From VRUE01 sp963764365 (GTDB taxonomy: Bacteria; Actinomycetota; Thermoleophilia; Solirubrobacterales; 70-9): a stretch of 64,000 bases of DNA. Made by a program: the position numbers and the translations under genes. How positions within the stretch are numbered: position 1 is the stretch's first letter; every line of letters starts with the position of its first letter. This document shows positions 1-12,900 of the stretch, piece by piece. The stretch is taken from assembly GCA_963764365.1 (NCBI GenBank), contig CAVXSI010000002.1:124001-188000 (forward strand), read 5' to 3'. Below the pieces are notes generated by a model that ran no database searches, was not told where the DNA came from, and saw only the letters and a program-made list of their open reading frames with translations.

Positions 1-82
1 TCGCCAGCGAGGTCACGTCCCCAGCTCCCAAGTCCTCGGCAAGAGCCCGGGCCACCAGCTCATTCAGCTTCTCAGGGGGCAT
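1..82 (-). CDS. nadC: Nicotinate-nucleotide pyrophosphorylase, N-terminal fragment
   Basis: Only the first 27 codons lie in the window; the gene continues past the left edge. NadC (quinolinate phosphoribosyltransferase) converts quinolinate and PRPP to nicotinate mononucleotide in de novo NAD synthesis. Reading from an ATG at 82 on the minus strand, the peptide contains ALAEDLGAGDVTS, the typical NadC opening helix in which the family has AL.EDLG.GD.TS. No other domain is visible. The identification rests on this short but characteristic motif. Confidence 0.75.
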   Translation of the reverse strand, partial: MPPEKLNELVARALAEDLGAGDVTSLA

Positions 83-159
83 GCCGTCACCCTAGATGGT
101 TGATTCCACGGCGAGGTGTGACCGGGGGCGCGCCTGGCCAAGCGGATCAGGTATCGCCG

Positions 160-272
160 GAGAGGGTCGGGTGCCCCTCCCCGCGGCTTGTACTTTTTGG
201 CCCGACCGCGCAGTCGAGAGCCGCCCCGCTACCCGCCAAAAAGTTGAGCGGGGAGGGGCACCCGACCCTCTC
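160..272. repeat. Family A long-hairpin intergenic repeat, copy A1
   Basis: The arms at 160–184 and 248–272 are perfect 25-bp reverse complements. They enclose a conserved core with CTTGTACTTTTTGG on the left and CCAAAAAGTTGAGC on the right. It fills most of the gap between nadC and the sigma-factor gene. The core is shared with copies at 6036, 24596, 29349, 37549, 38799 and 46847. Confidence 0.9.
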
Positions 273-310
273 TCTCACACTCACCCCCTCGGGGACGTTT
301 AATTCATCGA

Positions 311-778
311 GTGACCGCGCTGCCGCCGTTCCAGACCTTGCTCGACGACCACGCCGCCGACGTGCTGGCGGTGCTGCGGGGCGCGGTCGGGCGAGCCGAT
401 GCCGAGGACTGCTTTCAGGAGACGTTCCTGGCCGCGCTGCGGGCCTACCCGAAGCTCGGCGACGACCGCAACCTGCGCGGCTGGCTGCTGACGATCGCCC
501 ACCGCAAGGCGATCGACCACCACCGGGCGAACGGCCGGCGGCCGGTCCCGGTCGCCGAGGCAGGCGAGCTGGCCGGGGCGACGGCCGCGCCGGAGCTCGA
601 CGGCGAGATCTGGGCGCTGGTCGGGGCGCTGCCGCCTAAGCAGCGCGCCGCCGTCGCCCTGCGCTACGGCAGCGACCTCCCCCACGCCGAGATCGCCGCC
701 GCGCTCGGCTGCTCGCCGGAGGCGGCGCGGCGCAGCCTGCACGAGGGACTGAAGCGACTGCGGAAGGAGATCGCATGA
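311..778 (+). CDS. ECF-type RNA polymerase sigma factor
   Basis: This 155-residue protein has the two-domain layout of extracytoplasmic-function sigma factors. The region 2 helices include DAEDCFQETFLAAL (about residues 30–45) and the −10-recognition segment LRGWLLTIAHRKAIDHHR (about 56–73). Region 4 has the helix-turn-helix LPPKQRAAVALRYGSDLPHAEIA-type segment (about 105–140). The start is a GTG at 311 just after repeat A1. The next gene, an alkylguanine-type DNA alkyltransferase, overlaps by 4 bp (ATGA), so they are translationally coupled. I infer that the sigma factor helps control DNA-alkylation repair; no anti-sigma gene is visible. Confidence 0.88.
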   Translation: MTALPPFQTLLDDHAADVLAVLRGAVGRADAEDCFQETFLAALRAYPKLGDDRNLRGWLLTIAHRKAIDHHRANGRRPVPVAEAGELAGATAAPELDGEIWALVGALPPKQRAAVALRYGSDLPHAEIAAALGCSPEAARRSLHEGLKRLRKEIA

Positions 779-1371
779 AGGCCGAGCTGAAGCGCTTCGT
801 CGAGCGGGCCGAGGCCGAGGGGCTGCTCGACGTGGCCTACGCCGCGACGGACTCGCCGTTCGGCCGGCTGCTGCTGGCGGCGACTCCGCGCGGCCTGGTC
901 AAGCTCAACCTGCCGAGCCATGACGAGGAGGCGGCGCTGGAGGAGCTGGCGCGGCTGGTCTCGCCGCGGATCGTCGAGGCGCCGGCGCGGCTCGACGAGG
1001 CCCGCCGCCAGCTCGACCGCTACTTCGAGGGCAGGCTGACCGAGTTCGACCTGCCGCTCGACTGGCGGCTGACCCACGGCTTCCGCCGCCGTGCCGTGCG
1101 GGCGATCCACCGCATCCCCTACGGCCAGACCCGCAGCTACACCGAGATCGCGGCCGGCGCCGGCAACGAGCGCGCGGTCCGCGCCGCCGGCACCGCCTGC
1201 GGCGCCAACCCGATCCCGATCGTCGTCCCCTGCCACCGCGTCCTCCGCAGCGGCGGCGCCCTCGGCGGCTACGGCGGCGGTCTGCCGATGAAGGAAGCCC
1301 TGCTGCGCCTGGAGGGCGTCCTGGACGAGTTGAGCCGCGAGGGACGCCCAGCGACCCCTACCGGGCGGTAG
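775..1371 (+). CDS. ogt: Methylated-DNA–protein-cysteine methyltransferase
   Basis: The enzyme transfers the alkyl group from O6-alkylguanine (or O4-alkylthymine) in DNA to its own cysteine, a suicidal direct-repair reaction in the cytoplasm. The 198-residue protein has the N-terminal RNase-H-like domain (about 20–95) and the C-terminal wHTH catalytic domain. The acceptor motif is VVPCHRVLRSGG with Cys163. The arginine-finger segment NERAVRAAGTACGANP lies just before it. Start ATG 775 overlaps the sigma-factor stop. Its 3' end overlaps the convergent prfB stop region by 14 bp. Confidence 0.93.
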   Translation: MKAELKRFVERAEAEGLLDVAYAATDSPFGRLLLAATPRGLVKLNLPSHDEEAALEELARLVSPRIVEAPARLDEARRQLDRYFEGRLTEFDLPLDWRLTHGFRRRAVRAIHRIPYGQTRSYTEIAAGAGNERAVRAAGTACGANPIPIVVPCHRVLRSGGALGGYGGGLPMKEALLRLEGVLDELSREGRPATPTGR

Positions 1372-2477
1372 CGGCGGCGGTCTTGTTCAGGTAGTCGCGG
1401 ATGAAGTCATCGAGGTCGCCGTCCAGCACCCGCTGGGCATCGCCGACCTCGTGCCCCGTGCGATGGTCTTTCACCCGCTGGTCGGGATGCAGGAAGTAGC
1501 TGCGGATCTGCGAGCCCCAGGCGACTTCCTTGACCTCGCCCCGCTCCTTCGCCAGCTCCTCGGCCCGCTTGCGCTCCTCCAGCTCGATCAGCTTCGAGCG
1601 CAGCAGCTGCATCGCCACCGCCTTGTTCTGGGTCTGCGAGCGCTCGTTCTGGCACTGCACGACGACCCCGGTCGGCATGTGGGTGATCCGCACCGCCGAG
1701 TCGGTCTTGTTGACGTGCTGGCCGCCGGCGCCGGAGGCGCGGTAGGTGTCGACCCGCAGGTCGGCCTCGTCGATCTCGACCTCGACCCCCGCGTCGACCA
1801 GCGGCCCGACGTCGACCTGGGCGAAGCTGGTGTGGCGGCGCGCCGAGGAGTCGAAGGGGGAGATCCGCACCAGCCGGTGGACGCCGCGCTCGGCGGCGAA
1901 CAGGCCGTAGGCGTTCTCGCCGCGGGCGATGAAGGTCGCCGACTTCAGCCCGGCCTCCTCCCCCGGCGAGGCCTCCTTCATCTCGACCTCGAAGCCGCGC
2001 CGCTCGGCCCAGCGCAGGTACATCCGCAGCAGGATCTCCGCCCAGTCCTGGGAGTCGGTGCCGCCGGCCCCGGCGTGGACGGTGACGACCGCGTCGCCGG
2101 CGTCGTAGGAGCCGCTGAACAGGCGCGCCTCTTCGAGCTCGGCGAGCCGCCGCTCGACCGAGGCGAGCTGGGCGTCCAGCTCGGCCGCCATCTCCTCGTC
2201 CTCGGCCGCCATCTCGGCCAGCTCGTCGAGGTCGCCGGCCTCGGACTCGAGCTGCTCGAAGGTCTTCAGCCGGCGCTGGGCGCGGGCGTGCGCGGCAGAG
2301 GTGCGCGCCGCCGCCTCCTGGTCGTCCCAGAAGCCGGGCCGGCCCATCTCCTCCTCCAGCCGCTCGGCTTCGTCCCTCAGCGAGGCCGGGTCAAAGGTAG
2401 TCCGCGAGCAGCTTCAACTGCTCGCGGATCTCGGCGAGCCGCGCCGGTACCGATTCGGTCTGGGCGGCATCGGCCAT
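1358..2477 (-). CDS. prfB: Peptide chain release factor 2, programmed +1 frameshift
   Basis: RF2 recognises UGA and UAA stop codons and triggers peptide release. The main frame shows the stop-recognition tripeptide in RISPFDSS and the peptidyl-hydrolysis motif GAGGQHVNKTDSAVR. The 5' end is in another frame: ATG at 2477 opens 28 codons (MADAAQTESVP…LLADYL) ending in CTT TGA C at 2390–2396. A +1 slip over that UGA joins it to DPASLRDEAERLEEEMGRP and the 344-codon main frame, giving 372 residues, normal for RF2. A start at 2347 would truncate the protein. Low RF2 is expected to favour frameshifting, an autoregulatory loop known from E. coli and many bacteria. Confidence 0.94.
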
Positions 2478-2946
2478 GCCGAGAGCTTACTCGGTTCCAG
2501 GTGCGCCATTTCCCACCGTGCATGCGTGGCGAAAGGCGCACCGGAGCTAGCAACGGTCGTGGTCGAAGCCGCCGGCGTGCAGCGCGGCGCGAGCGGTCCT
2601 CGAAGGGCCGCCAGCTGCGCACCCTGTGATCGCGCAGCTCGAATAGCCAGGCCATCTCGTCGGTCGACGCATGCGACCCGTCCTCGTCCCATCGCCAGAC
2701 CCGCCTGATCAGCGCCACGGCCGTGCCGGCGCCGGACTCCGTCCCGTCCTCGTACAGCTCCTCCAGCTCGATCGTCTGCTGCACGCCGCCCGGCGTCCGC
2801 GTCGCCCACAGCCGCGCCGCCTCCCGCCCCTTCCGCAACCCCTTCATCGAGTGCAGCTCCACCTCCGGATCGAGCACGGCAACAAACGCATCCAGGTCCC
2901 GCTCGTTGAAGGCCCGGATGAACTCTCGCACGGGGTCCCAAGTCAC
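2377..2946 (-). CDS. SnoaL/NTF2-like domain protein, C-terminus probably frameshifted
   Basis: The first ~125 residues form an NTF2/SnoaL-like alpha+beta cone: WDPVREFIRAFNERDLDAFV, then LDPEVELHSMKGLRKGREA, ending in HRVRSWRPFEDRS. Such domains act as small ketosteroid-isomerase-like enzymes or ligand-binding proteins; the substrate cannot be told. After EDRS the open frame becomes arginine-rich and runs 101 bp into the start of prfB. One base shift near 2578 would give a natural ending RSAALHAGGFDHDRC and a stop at 2547–2549. I therefore think the true gene is about 2547–2946 and the tail is an indel artefact. Confidence 0.7.
   Translation of the reverse strand: MTWDPVREFIRAFNERDLDAFVAVLDPEVELHSMKGLRKGREAARLWATRTPGGVQQTIELEELYEDGTESGAGTAVALIRRVWRWDEDGSHASTDEMAWLFELRDHRVRSWRPFEDRSRRAARRRLRPRPLLAPVRLSPRMHGGKWRTWNRVSSRHGRCRPDRIGTGAARRDPRAVEAARGLPLTRPR
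2390..2396 (-). promoter_or_regulatory. RF2 +1 programmed ribosomal frameshift site
   Basis: On the minus strand the heptamer reads CTTTGAC: a CTT slip codon, in-frame UGA stop at 2391–2393, then C. This is the invariant core of RF2 frameshift sites. It lies at codons 28–29 of prfB. The upstream Shine-Dalgarno-like stimulator is weak here (GCGGAC rather than AGGGGG). Confidence 0.9.
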
Positions 2947-2978
2947 GGCAGCTCGCAGTCGTGAATCACGAGCGCCAG

Positions 2979-3015
2979 CTTAGAGCCGATCCCGGTAGGG
3001 GTGGAATGTCTTGTA
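2979..3015. repeat. Truncated left half of a family A repeat
   Basis: The sequence from CTTAGAGCCGATCCCGG to GTCTTGTAC matches the left arm and core start of copy A5 (37546–37582) with few differences. The right half is missing; unrelated sequence and then repeat B1 follow. Confidence 0.7.
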
Positions 3016-3043
3016 CCTATTCTCCAACTTTCACGTGAGGGCG

Positions 3044-3156
3044 TCGTAGACCAAGCAGGTTGGGGGACGCAGGGAGTGAGGTGAGGGGAGCGCACGGTTA
3101 GTGCGTGACCCGAACCGACCGACTGAGGACCCCGAGATGCGCCGGTTACGGCGCCC
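3044..3156 (+). repeat. Family B structured intergenic repeat, copy B1
   Basis: It shares ACCAAGCAGGT, GGGGGACGCAGGGAGTGAGG and GACCCCGAGATGCGCCGG with copies at 51139 and 54661. A central hairpin is formed by GCGCAC and GTGCGT. Its right end abuts the secA stop codon; the outer ends are more degraded than in the other copies. Confidence 0.8.
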
Positions 3157-6011
<2,855 letters not shown>

Positions 6012-6035
6012 CGGCTCAAGGGTAGCGATGGAAAA

Positions 6036-6150
6036 GGGAGGGGCCGGGTGCCCCTCCGCGCGGCTTGTACTTTTTGGCCCGACCGCGCAGCCGAGAGCCG
6101 CCCCGCACCCCGCCAAAAAGTTGAGCGCGGAGGGGCACCCGGCCCCTCCC
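6036..6150. repeat. Family A long-hairpin intergenic repeat, copy A2
   Basis: The 26-bp arms 6036–6061 and 6125–6150 are perfect reverse complements; GGAAA/TTTCC blocks further out extend the pairing. The core is nearly identical to copy A1. The element occupies the hpf–secA gap, directly downstream of hpf on the minus strand. Confidence 0.92.
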
Positions 6151-6161
6151 CCGCCCCTTTC

Positions 6162-6515
6162 CTACGTTTCGACCGTCCGCCCGCGCAGCTGGTTGATCAG
6201 CTTGCGCGTCCGCCGCCGCTTGCGCCGCAGCTCCCGGTGCTTCTTCACCTGGCGCTGGATGTCCTGCGCCAGCTCGTGGATCGTGTGCGGCATCTCGGGC
6301 GAGGCCTCCTTCGCGTGCAGGGTCACGCCCTTGAGCCGCAGCGTCGCCTCGGCGACCTGGTTGTCGGCGTTCGCGGGGTTGCGCTCCTCCCAGACCGTCA
6401 CGTCCAGCGTCGCCAACTCGGAGACCTGCCTGCCGACCCGGCGGAATCGCTTCAGCACGTGCTCTCGCAACTCCTCGTCAACCTCGACGTTGCGCCCCCG
6501 CACCTCGATCCGCAT
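6162..6515 (-). CDS. hpf: Ribosome hibernation promoting factor, short form
   Basis: HPF/RaiA-type proteins bind the 30S decoding region and inactivate ribosomes in stationary phase. The 117-residue product starts MRIEVRGRNVEVDEELREHV. It keeps the beta-alpha-beta-beta-beta-alpha fold, with RNPANADNQVAEATLRLKG in the middle and a basic C-terminal helix (HRELRRKRRRTRK). A strong ribosome site AAGGAGG lies 5 bases before ATG 6515, which rejects the upstream in-frame start at 6572. The C-terminal dimerisation domain of long HPF is absent. The hpf–secA neighbourhood is common in actinobacteria and firmicutes. Confidence 0.9.
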   Translation of the reverse strand: MRIEVRGRNVEVDEELREHVLKRFRRVGRQVSELATLDVTVWEERNPANADNQVAEATLRLKGVTLHAKEASPEMPHTIHELAQDIQRQVKKHRELRRKRRRTRKLINQLRGRTVET

Positions 6516-6623
6516 GTTGGCCTCCTTGTTTGGGTCTGTCTCGATGCTACGCCTGCCCCACCCACTCGGCAAGGGGGCTATCTACGGACCCGCGGAGCGC
6601 GGGCCAAGATGGACTCCAAGGAT

Positions 6624-7247
6624 CTACAGCCGGCGGGCGAAGGTGACCGCGGCGACCCGGATCGTGCCGCCCTCGCGCAGCGCCCGGGCGCAGGAGGAGA
6701 GCGTCGCGCCGGTGGTCAGGACGTCGTCGACGAGGAGGACGCTGCGCGGGACCGCGGCGGTCGCGCGGACCCGCGGCGGGTGGCCGACCCGCTCGGCCCG
6801 CCGCTTGCCGCGCTGTCGGCCGGCGCCGCGGCGGGCGAGGCAGGGCTCGATCGCCAGGCCGGTCTTCTCCGCCAGGGCCGCCGCCAGCTCGGCCGCCGGG
6901 TCGAAGCCGCGCAGCGCCGTGCGCAGCGGAGCGGTCGGGACCGGGACGATCGTCCCGCTCAGCAGGTCGGCCGGGGCCAGCCACTGAATCCGGTCCGCCA
7001 TCGCCTCCGCGACCGGCAGCAGGCGGCGGAACTTCAGCGCCGCCACCAGGCCGCGGGCGACGTCGTCGTGCGGCGCGGCGGACCAGGCCCGGTCGACCCC
7101 GGGCGGGCCGCCGCCGGCGATCGGCTCGGCAGCGGCGAGGCGGCGCGAGCAGCGGGTGCAGAGCACCGCCTCGGGGCGGCAGGTCCGCCCGCAGGCGGCG
7201 CAGAGCGGCGGCGCCAGGGTCGTCGTGACCGCATGCAGAAGCTTCAC
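6624..7247 (-). CDS. comF: ComF-family phosphoribosyltransferase-like protein
   Basis: ComF proteins are needed for DNA uptake in naturally competent bacteria and are widespread as phosphoribosyltransferase-fold proteins. The N-terminus has a four-cysteine zinc knuckle, CAACGRTC…CTRC, at about residues 16–34. The C-terminus carries the PRPP-binding loop VLLVDDVLTTGATLSSCARAL. GTG at 7247 gives MKLLHAVTTTLAPPLCAACG, the normal family start; the frame stays open to 7364 but that extension is unlike ComF. No other competence gene is in the window. A 6-bp GC stem (6590–6604) follows the stop and may be a weak terminator. Confidence 0.85.
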   Translation of the reverse strand: MKLLHAVTTTLAPPLCAACGRTCRPEAVLCTRCSRRLAAAEPIAGGGPPGVDRAWSAAPHDDVARGLVAALKFRRLLPVAEAMADRIQWLAPADLLSGTIVPVPTAPLRTALRGFDPAAELAAALAEKTGLAIEPCLARRGAGRQRGKRRAERVGHPPRVRATAAVPRSVLLVDDVLTTGATLSSCARALREGGTIRVAAVTFARRL

Positions 7248-7377
7248 GACGACGGGCCCCGCTTCGCTCCCTGACGAGGAGTCGGAGATGCACGTTCGGT
7301 CGCTGCCGCGGTCATAGCCCGATCCTCGGGGGCCGCGGCGCGCGTGTGGCGCGCCGAATGTCAAATGTGTGTGACGG

Positions 7378-8391
7378 CTATCGCGCCGATCGCGCGCTGG
7401 CGGCGATGCCGCCGACCAGGATCGCCCCCGGCGGCAGCTCGGCGCCTTCGAGCAGGATCGAGTCGCGGACGATCGCCCCGTCGCCGAGCCGGCAGCCGTC
7501 GCCGACGATCGCCGGGCCCTCGATCCGCACCCCCTCCCCCAGCTCGACCCGCTCGCCGATCAACGCCGGGGCGCTCACCTCTGCCCCGTCGAGCGGGCTG
7601 GACGAGCGCACCCCGTCGGCCACCTGCGGCGCCCCGGGCTCCACCCGGACCTCCCCCCGCAGCGCGTCGAGGTTGCCCTGGCGCAGCTCGTCGAGGTTGC
7701 CGATGTCGTTCCAGTAGGCGTCGATCTCGTGCGAGTAGAAGGGCACGTCGGCCTCGAGCAGCGCCGGGAACACGTCCTTCGCCCAGTCGGCGAACTGCGG
7801 CGGGTCGTCGGGGCCGGCGTCGTTGCTCGTCCCCGGCGGCGGGAAGTAGTCGAAGACCTCGGCGCGGAACATGTAGATGCAGGTGTTGGCGAGGTCCGAA
7901 AGCGCCTCGGCCGGGTCGGGCTTCTCCTGGAAGCCCTGGATGCGGCCATCCCCGCCGGCGATCACGACGCCGAACTGGTCGGTCTCGGCGACCCGCTTGG
8001 TCGCCATGGTCACCAGCCCGTCATGGGACTCGTGGAACTCGCGCATCCCCGCCAGGTCGATGTCGGTGAGCGCGTCGCCGGCGACCACGAGGAAGGAGTC
8101 GCCGAGGAAGCCGGCCGCGTTGCGAACCCCGCCGGCGGTTCCGAGCAGCCGCTCCTCGCGGCTGTAGGAGAGGTCGAGGCCGAACGTCGAGCCGTCGCCG
8201 AAGTGGCCCTCGATCGTCTCCGGAAACCAGTGCAGGTTGGCGACCGCCTCGCCGAAGCCCTGCCGGGTCAGCAGCCGCACCGTGTGCTCCATCAGCGGCC
8301 GGTTCAGCACCGGCACCATCGGCTTCGGGATCGAGTAGGTGATCGGCCGCAGCCGGGTCCCCAACCCCGCGGCCAGAATCATTGCCCTCAT
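7378..8391 (-). CDS. NDP-sugar pyrophosphorylase (mannose-1-phosphate guanylyltransferase-like)
   Basis: The protein activates a sugar-1-phosphate with an NTP to make a nucleotide sugar for envelope glycans. The N-terminus has the signature MRAMILAAGLGTRLRPIT and the sugar-site lysine region YSIPKPMVPVLNRP. The metal/sugar motif VVAGDALTDIDL and FQEKPDP follow. The last ~90 residues are left-handed beta-helix hexapeptide repeats (for example IVGDGCRLGDGAIVRDSI). The length is 337 residues. Its start overlaps the end of the reading frame after ahcY only through a 94-bp gap carrying a hairpin. GDP-mannose or dTDP/UDP-glucose specificity cannot be decided from sequence. Confidence 0.85.
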   Translation of the reverse strand: MRAMILAAGLGTRLRPITYSIPKPMVPVLNRPLMEHTVRLLTRQGFGEAVANLHWFPETIEGHFGDGSTFGLDLSYSREERLLGTAGGVRNAAGFLGDSFLVVAGDALTDIDLAGMREFHESHDGLVTMATKRVAETDQFGVVIAGGDGRIQGFQEKPDPAEALSDLANTCIYMFRAEVFDYFPPPGTSNDAGPDDPPQFADWAKDVFPALLEADVPFYSHEIDAYWNDIGNLDELRQGNLDALRGEVRVEPGAPQVADGVRSSSPLDGAEVSAPALIGERVELGEGVRIEGPAIVGDGCRLGDGAIVRDSILLEGAELPPGAILVGGIAASARSAR

Positions 8392-8419
8392 GCGAAACCC
8401 GCCGCCCCCGGACGCGGGA

Positions 8420-8457
8420 GCGAATGCCTGTCCATATCTGATTCCTCAGGCATTCGC
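8420..8457 (-). terminator. Stem-loop after ahcY
   Basis: A perfect 11-bp stem GCGAATGCCTG/CAGGCATTCGC is separated by 16 bases, just downstream of the ahcY stop. No U tract follows, so it may be a Rho-assisted terminator or RNA-processing hairpin. Confidence 0.55.
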
Positions 8458-8485
8458 GGGAGCAGAGGAGGCGGCGGCGTGTGTC

Positions 8486-9905
<1,420 letters not shown>

Positions 9906-9971
9906 CGATTCCTTTCTTCGTCTTGAACCCGCGCGAAGGATACGTAGATGAGCGTCTTCGCGTGGAGGCCG

Positions 9972-12900
9972 TCAATCGTGCGCCGCGGCCGCGGCCTCCG
10001 ACCGGGCGACGGCATGTGCTGCGACCTCGTCCCCGAGCTCCGCGGGGATCGCATACAGCGCGCAGACGAGCCGCTCCGCAGCCTCGACGAGCGCTCGACC
10101 CGCTGCGAGGAGCCCCGCAACCTCCCCTTCCGCCGCTTCGACCGAGTCACGAAAGGCGCCGACGTCCTTCGGGACTTCGACGGCCGCGAGGCGATCGGGG
10201 GTCAACCGGTGGTCGTCGCCAACCAGCTCGCCCAGCAGCATCAGCTTCTCGCCGGGACCCTCGACGCGCGCGACCGGGTGGCGGCGATAGCTGAACACGA
10301 GGGCGTCGTCGACGAGCTGCGCGTGCCCGAGCACTCCATCCGTATCGACCGTGCGATTCAACTCGGGATCGACCCGCACAGAGGTGCGCTGCTTCTTCGG
10401 CAGGGCGGCGACGAACTCCGCGATCGCCGGATCGACCCGCTCGGTCGACCACGGATCTTTGACGACGCGCGACAGCTTCGGAAAGCGCTTCCGGAGGGGA
10501 AGGAGGGCACGGCGGTTGTCGGCGATCGCGCGGACGACGATCTCGAGGGCCTTGGCGGCCTCGACGGCCTCAGGAGCGTCCGCAGCGAGACCTTCGTCGC
10601 CGCAGCCGCGAAGGTCCGCGGCGATTTCCTCGGCGATCGCGATTGCGGACTCGAGTCTTGTGACGACCAAGCGCGGCATCGAGACCGCTTGAGCCGCTTG
10701 CCCGTAACCGAGATCGACAGGTCGACGTGGCGGTAGGGAATTTCCTTCATCCGCTTCGGCTCGTAGTTGCGCCACACATGCCAGGGCGTCTTCCCACGAA
10801 CCGAGTACCAGAGGTCCAGCAACTCGGAATTGAGCAGGCCGCCGAGGTAGGCAACCGAGAGGCCATCCTCAGCCGGGATGACCAGCGTGGTCTTGATCGA
10901 AGGCTGCCATGAGCCATCCTCGTCGACCGAAAAACGGCCGCGGTCCGTCCGATACAGGGCGATCACCTTCGGTCGCCGAAGCAGGGCCTTGTCGCGGGGC
11001 CAGGCGCACTCCCACCAATTTCGCGACTGATTTCTTGCGATCTCGGCTCGGTTCTCCAGGACAGGCTTCCACTCTTCCAAAGCCTTGACGATAGGGGCCT
11101 TGGCTTCGTCCATGCGGCCCAGCCACACGAGGTGCGTGTAATCAGCTTCATCCAGCGCCCCATAGAGAATCGCGTGAGGCTCGACGCTGCGCGCCAGCAC
11201 CTCCGGATGGTCTTTCCAGGGCGGCTCCTTCTCACGACCGGGGGGTAACTCGAGGATCGGCGCCCCCAATTCGGCACCGCTCGCTTCGAGCTGCTTCAAC
11301 GCCTTCGGAAAGGAGTCGCGAAGGCGGCTCCGGATCCGTGGCGTGTAGGCATCCGCCCCGGTCTGGATCCCTTGCGGAATGGCCCATCGCCCGTCCAATG
11401 GCTCTATGGAGCTTCCTTCCCGGTCAAGCGCCTTCTGCAGCTTCGCGACAACCCGCGAGCCGGCGTCTTTTGCACCGTGCTTCACTGGCCATGGCCGATC
11501 ATGGGACAGATCGGCTTGCTTGATGTCGTGCGCATGGATCCCGCCCTTGCGACCCTGGCGCCCGCCAGCTCTGGCGGCCATCTCGGCGAGCAGACTCTCT
11601 CGATCCGGAGCCCGCTGTTCGGCACCCCCTCCAAGCGCGAGTGCCACCTTTGCTTCGTCTTCCAGCGCGACCACGCGAAGCTTGTGCCCCTTCGGCGCCA
11701 CACCCTTGGTCGCCACCAGGATCGCGCTCTCGACCGTCGGAGTCGGCGCCCTTCGGTCGCGATGCCGGGCGTCCTCGGTGGGAGCGAACAGCCGGTAGTC
11801 GCCGAACAGAAACAGCTCGTCCAGTTGCAGGGTCGATGCCAGCTTCTCGCGCAGCCAGTCGGCGTTGCCGGCGTTCATCCAGGCGGCGGGCACGATCACG
11901 CTCAGCCGGCCTCCCGGCGCCAGCAGCTCGGCCGCCATGTAGAGGAAGTAGTAGAGGTAGTCGCTCTTGCCCTTGTAGATCTCCTTCCAGACGTCGATCT
12001 GACGCAGGCGCTCGAACAGCGGCTTGTTGTTGGCCTCGGCCACGTAGGGCGGGTTGCCGACCACGAGGTCGAAGCCGCCTTCCCGGATGCGCGTGAAAGC
12101 GGCCTGCTTCTCCGGATCGAGCGCGCCCGAGAGACCGAAGCGCTCGTCGGACTTCAACAGCGCGTGGTCGGCGCGCTGCTCCGGCTCCAGGCCCTCGAGG
12201 CTGGGCGCCGCCGTCGGCTTTGCCTTGAGCGCATCCTCGTGCACGACGCTGAGCACGAAGTGCGGAACGTCCCGGTTGGCATGGCCGAGCGCGCTGAGCA
12301 GGCGGGACAGCTGGAGCAGCAGGTTGATCTCGGTCAGGTAGTACGGAAATGGACTGATCTCCATCGCGTGCAGCCCGGAGACGATCGCCCCGAGCACCTC
12401 GAGCTGGTCCTCCGGGTCCCCGTCCAGGACCCCCGAGTCATCGATGATCCTGCGTGCTATCTCGACGTCGAAACCTCCCGAGCCACTGGCGAAGTCGAAC
12501 GTCTTCAGCCCCTCGCGCCCGTCGCCCTCGATCTTCAGGACCCCGTCGGGCCCCTGGAACTTGGCGCGGTCCAACATGAACCTCACGACGTCGCGGGGGG
12601 TGTAGAACTGACCGAGCCGGTCGCGATCGATCTCGTCGACGTAGGACTCATACAGCCCACCCAGCACGTCGGCATCGAGACGGTCGAGGGGGAACTGGGT
12701 TAGCGAGTAGAGAATCTCAACCAGCTCGCCGTCGCCGGGCGTGAACCAGTCATAGGTGCTCTGTCGCTCGTAAAGCCAGTGGTAGCGCTGCGCGCCCGCG
12801 GCGAAGGCGCGTTTGAGGACGTCCCGGACCCGTTCGCCCATCGCGGCGTAGGCATCGCGGAAGCCCCCGTCGTAGAGCTGCTCCTGGATGAAGCCCGCGT

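Noticed and set aside
6516..6572. N-terminal extension of hpf from 6572
   Set aside because: The strong AAGGAGG site and the conserved MRIEVRGRNVEV start at 6515 make the extension non-coding.
9906..9971. Possible SAH riboswitch upstream of ahcY
   Set aside because: The leader is under 70 bases and shows neither the conserved GAGGRGCGCUGC-type core nor the expected pairing.
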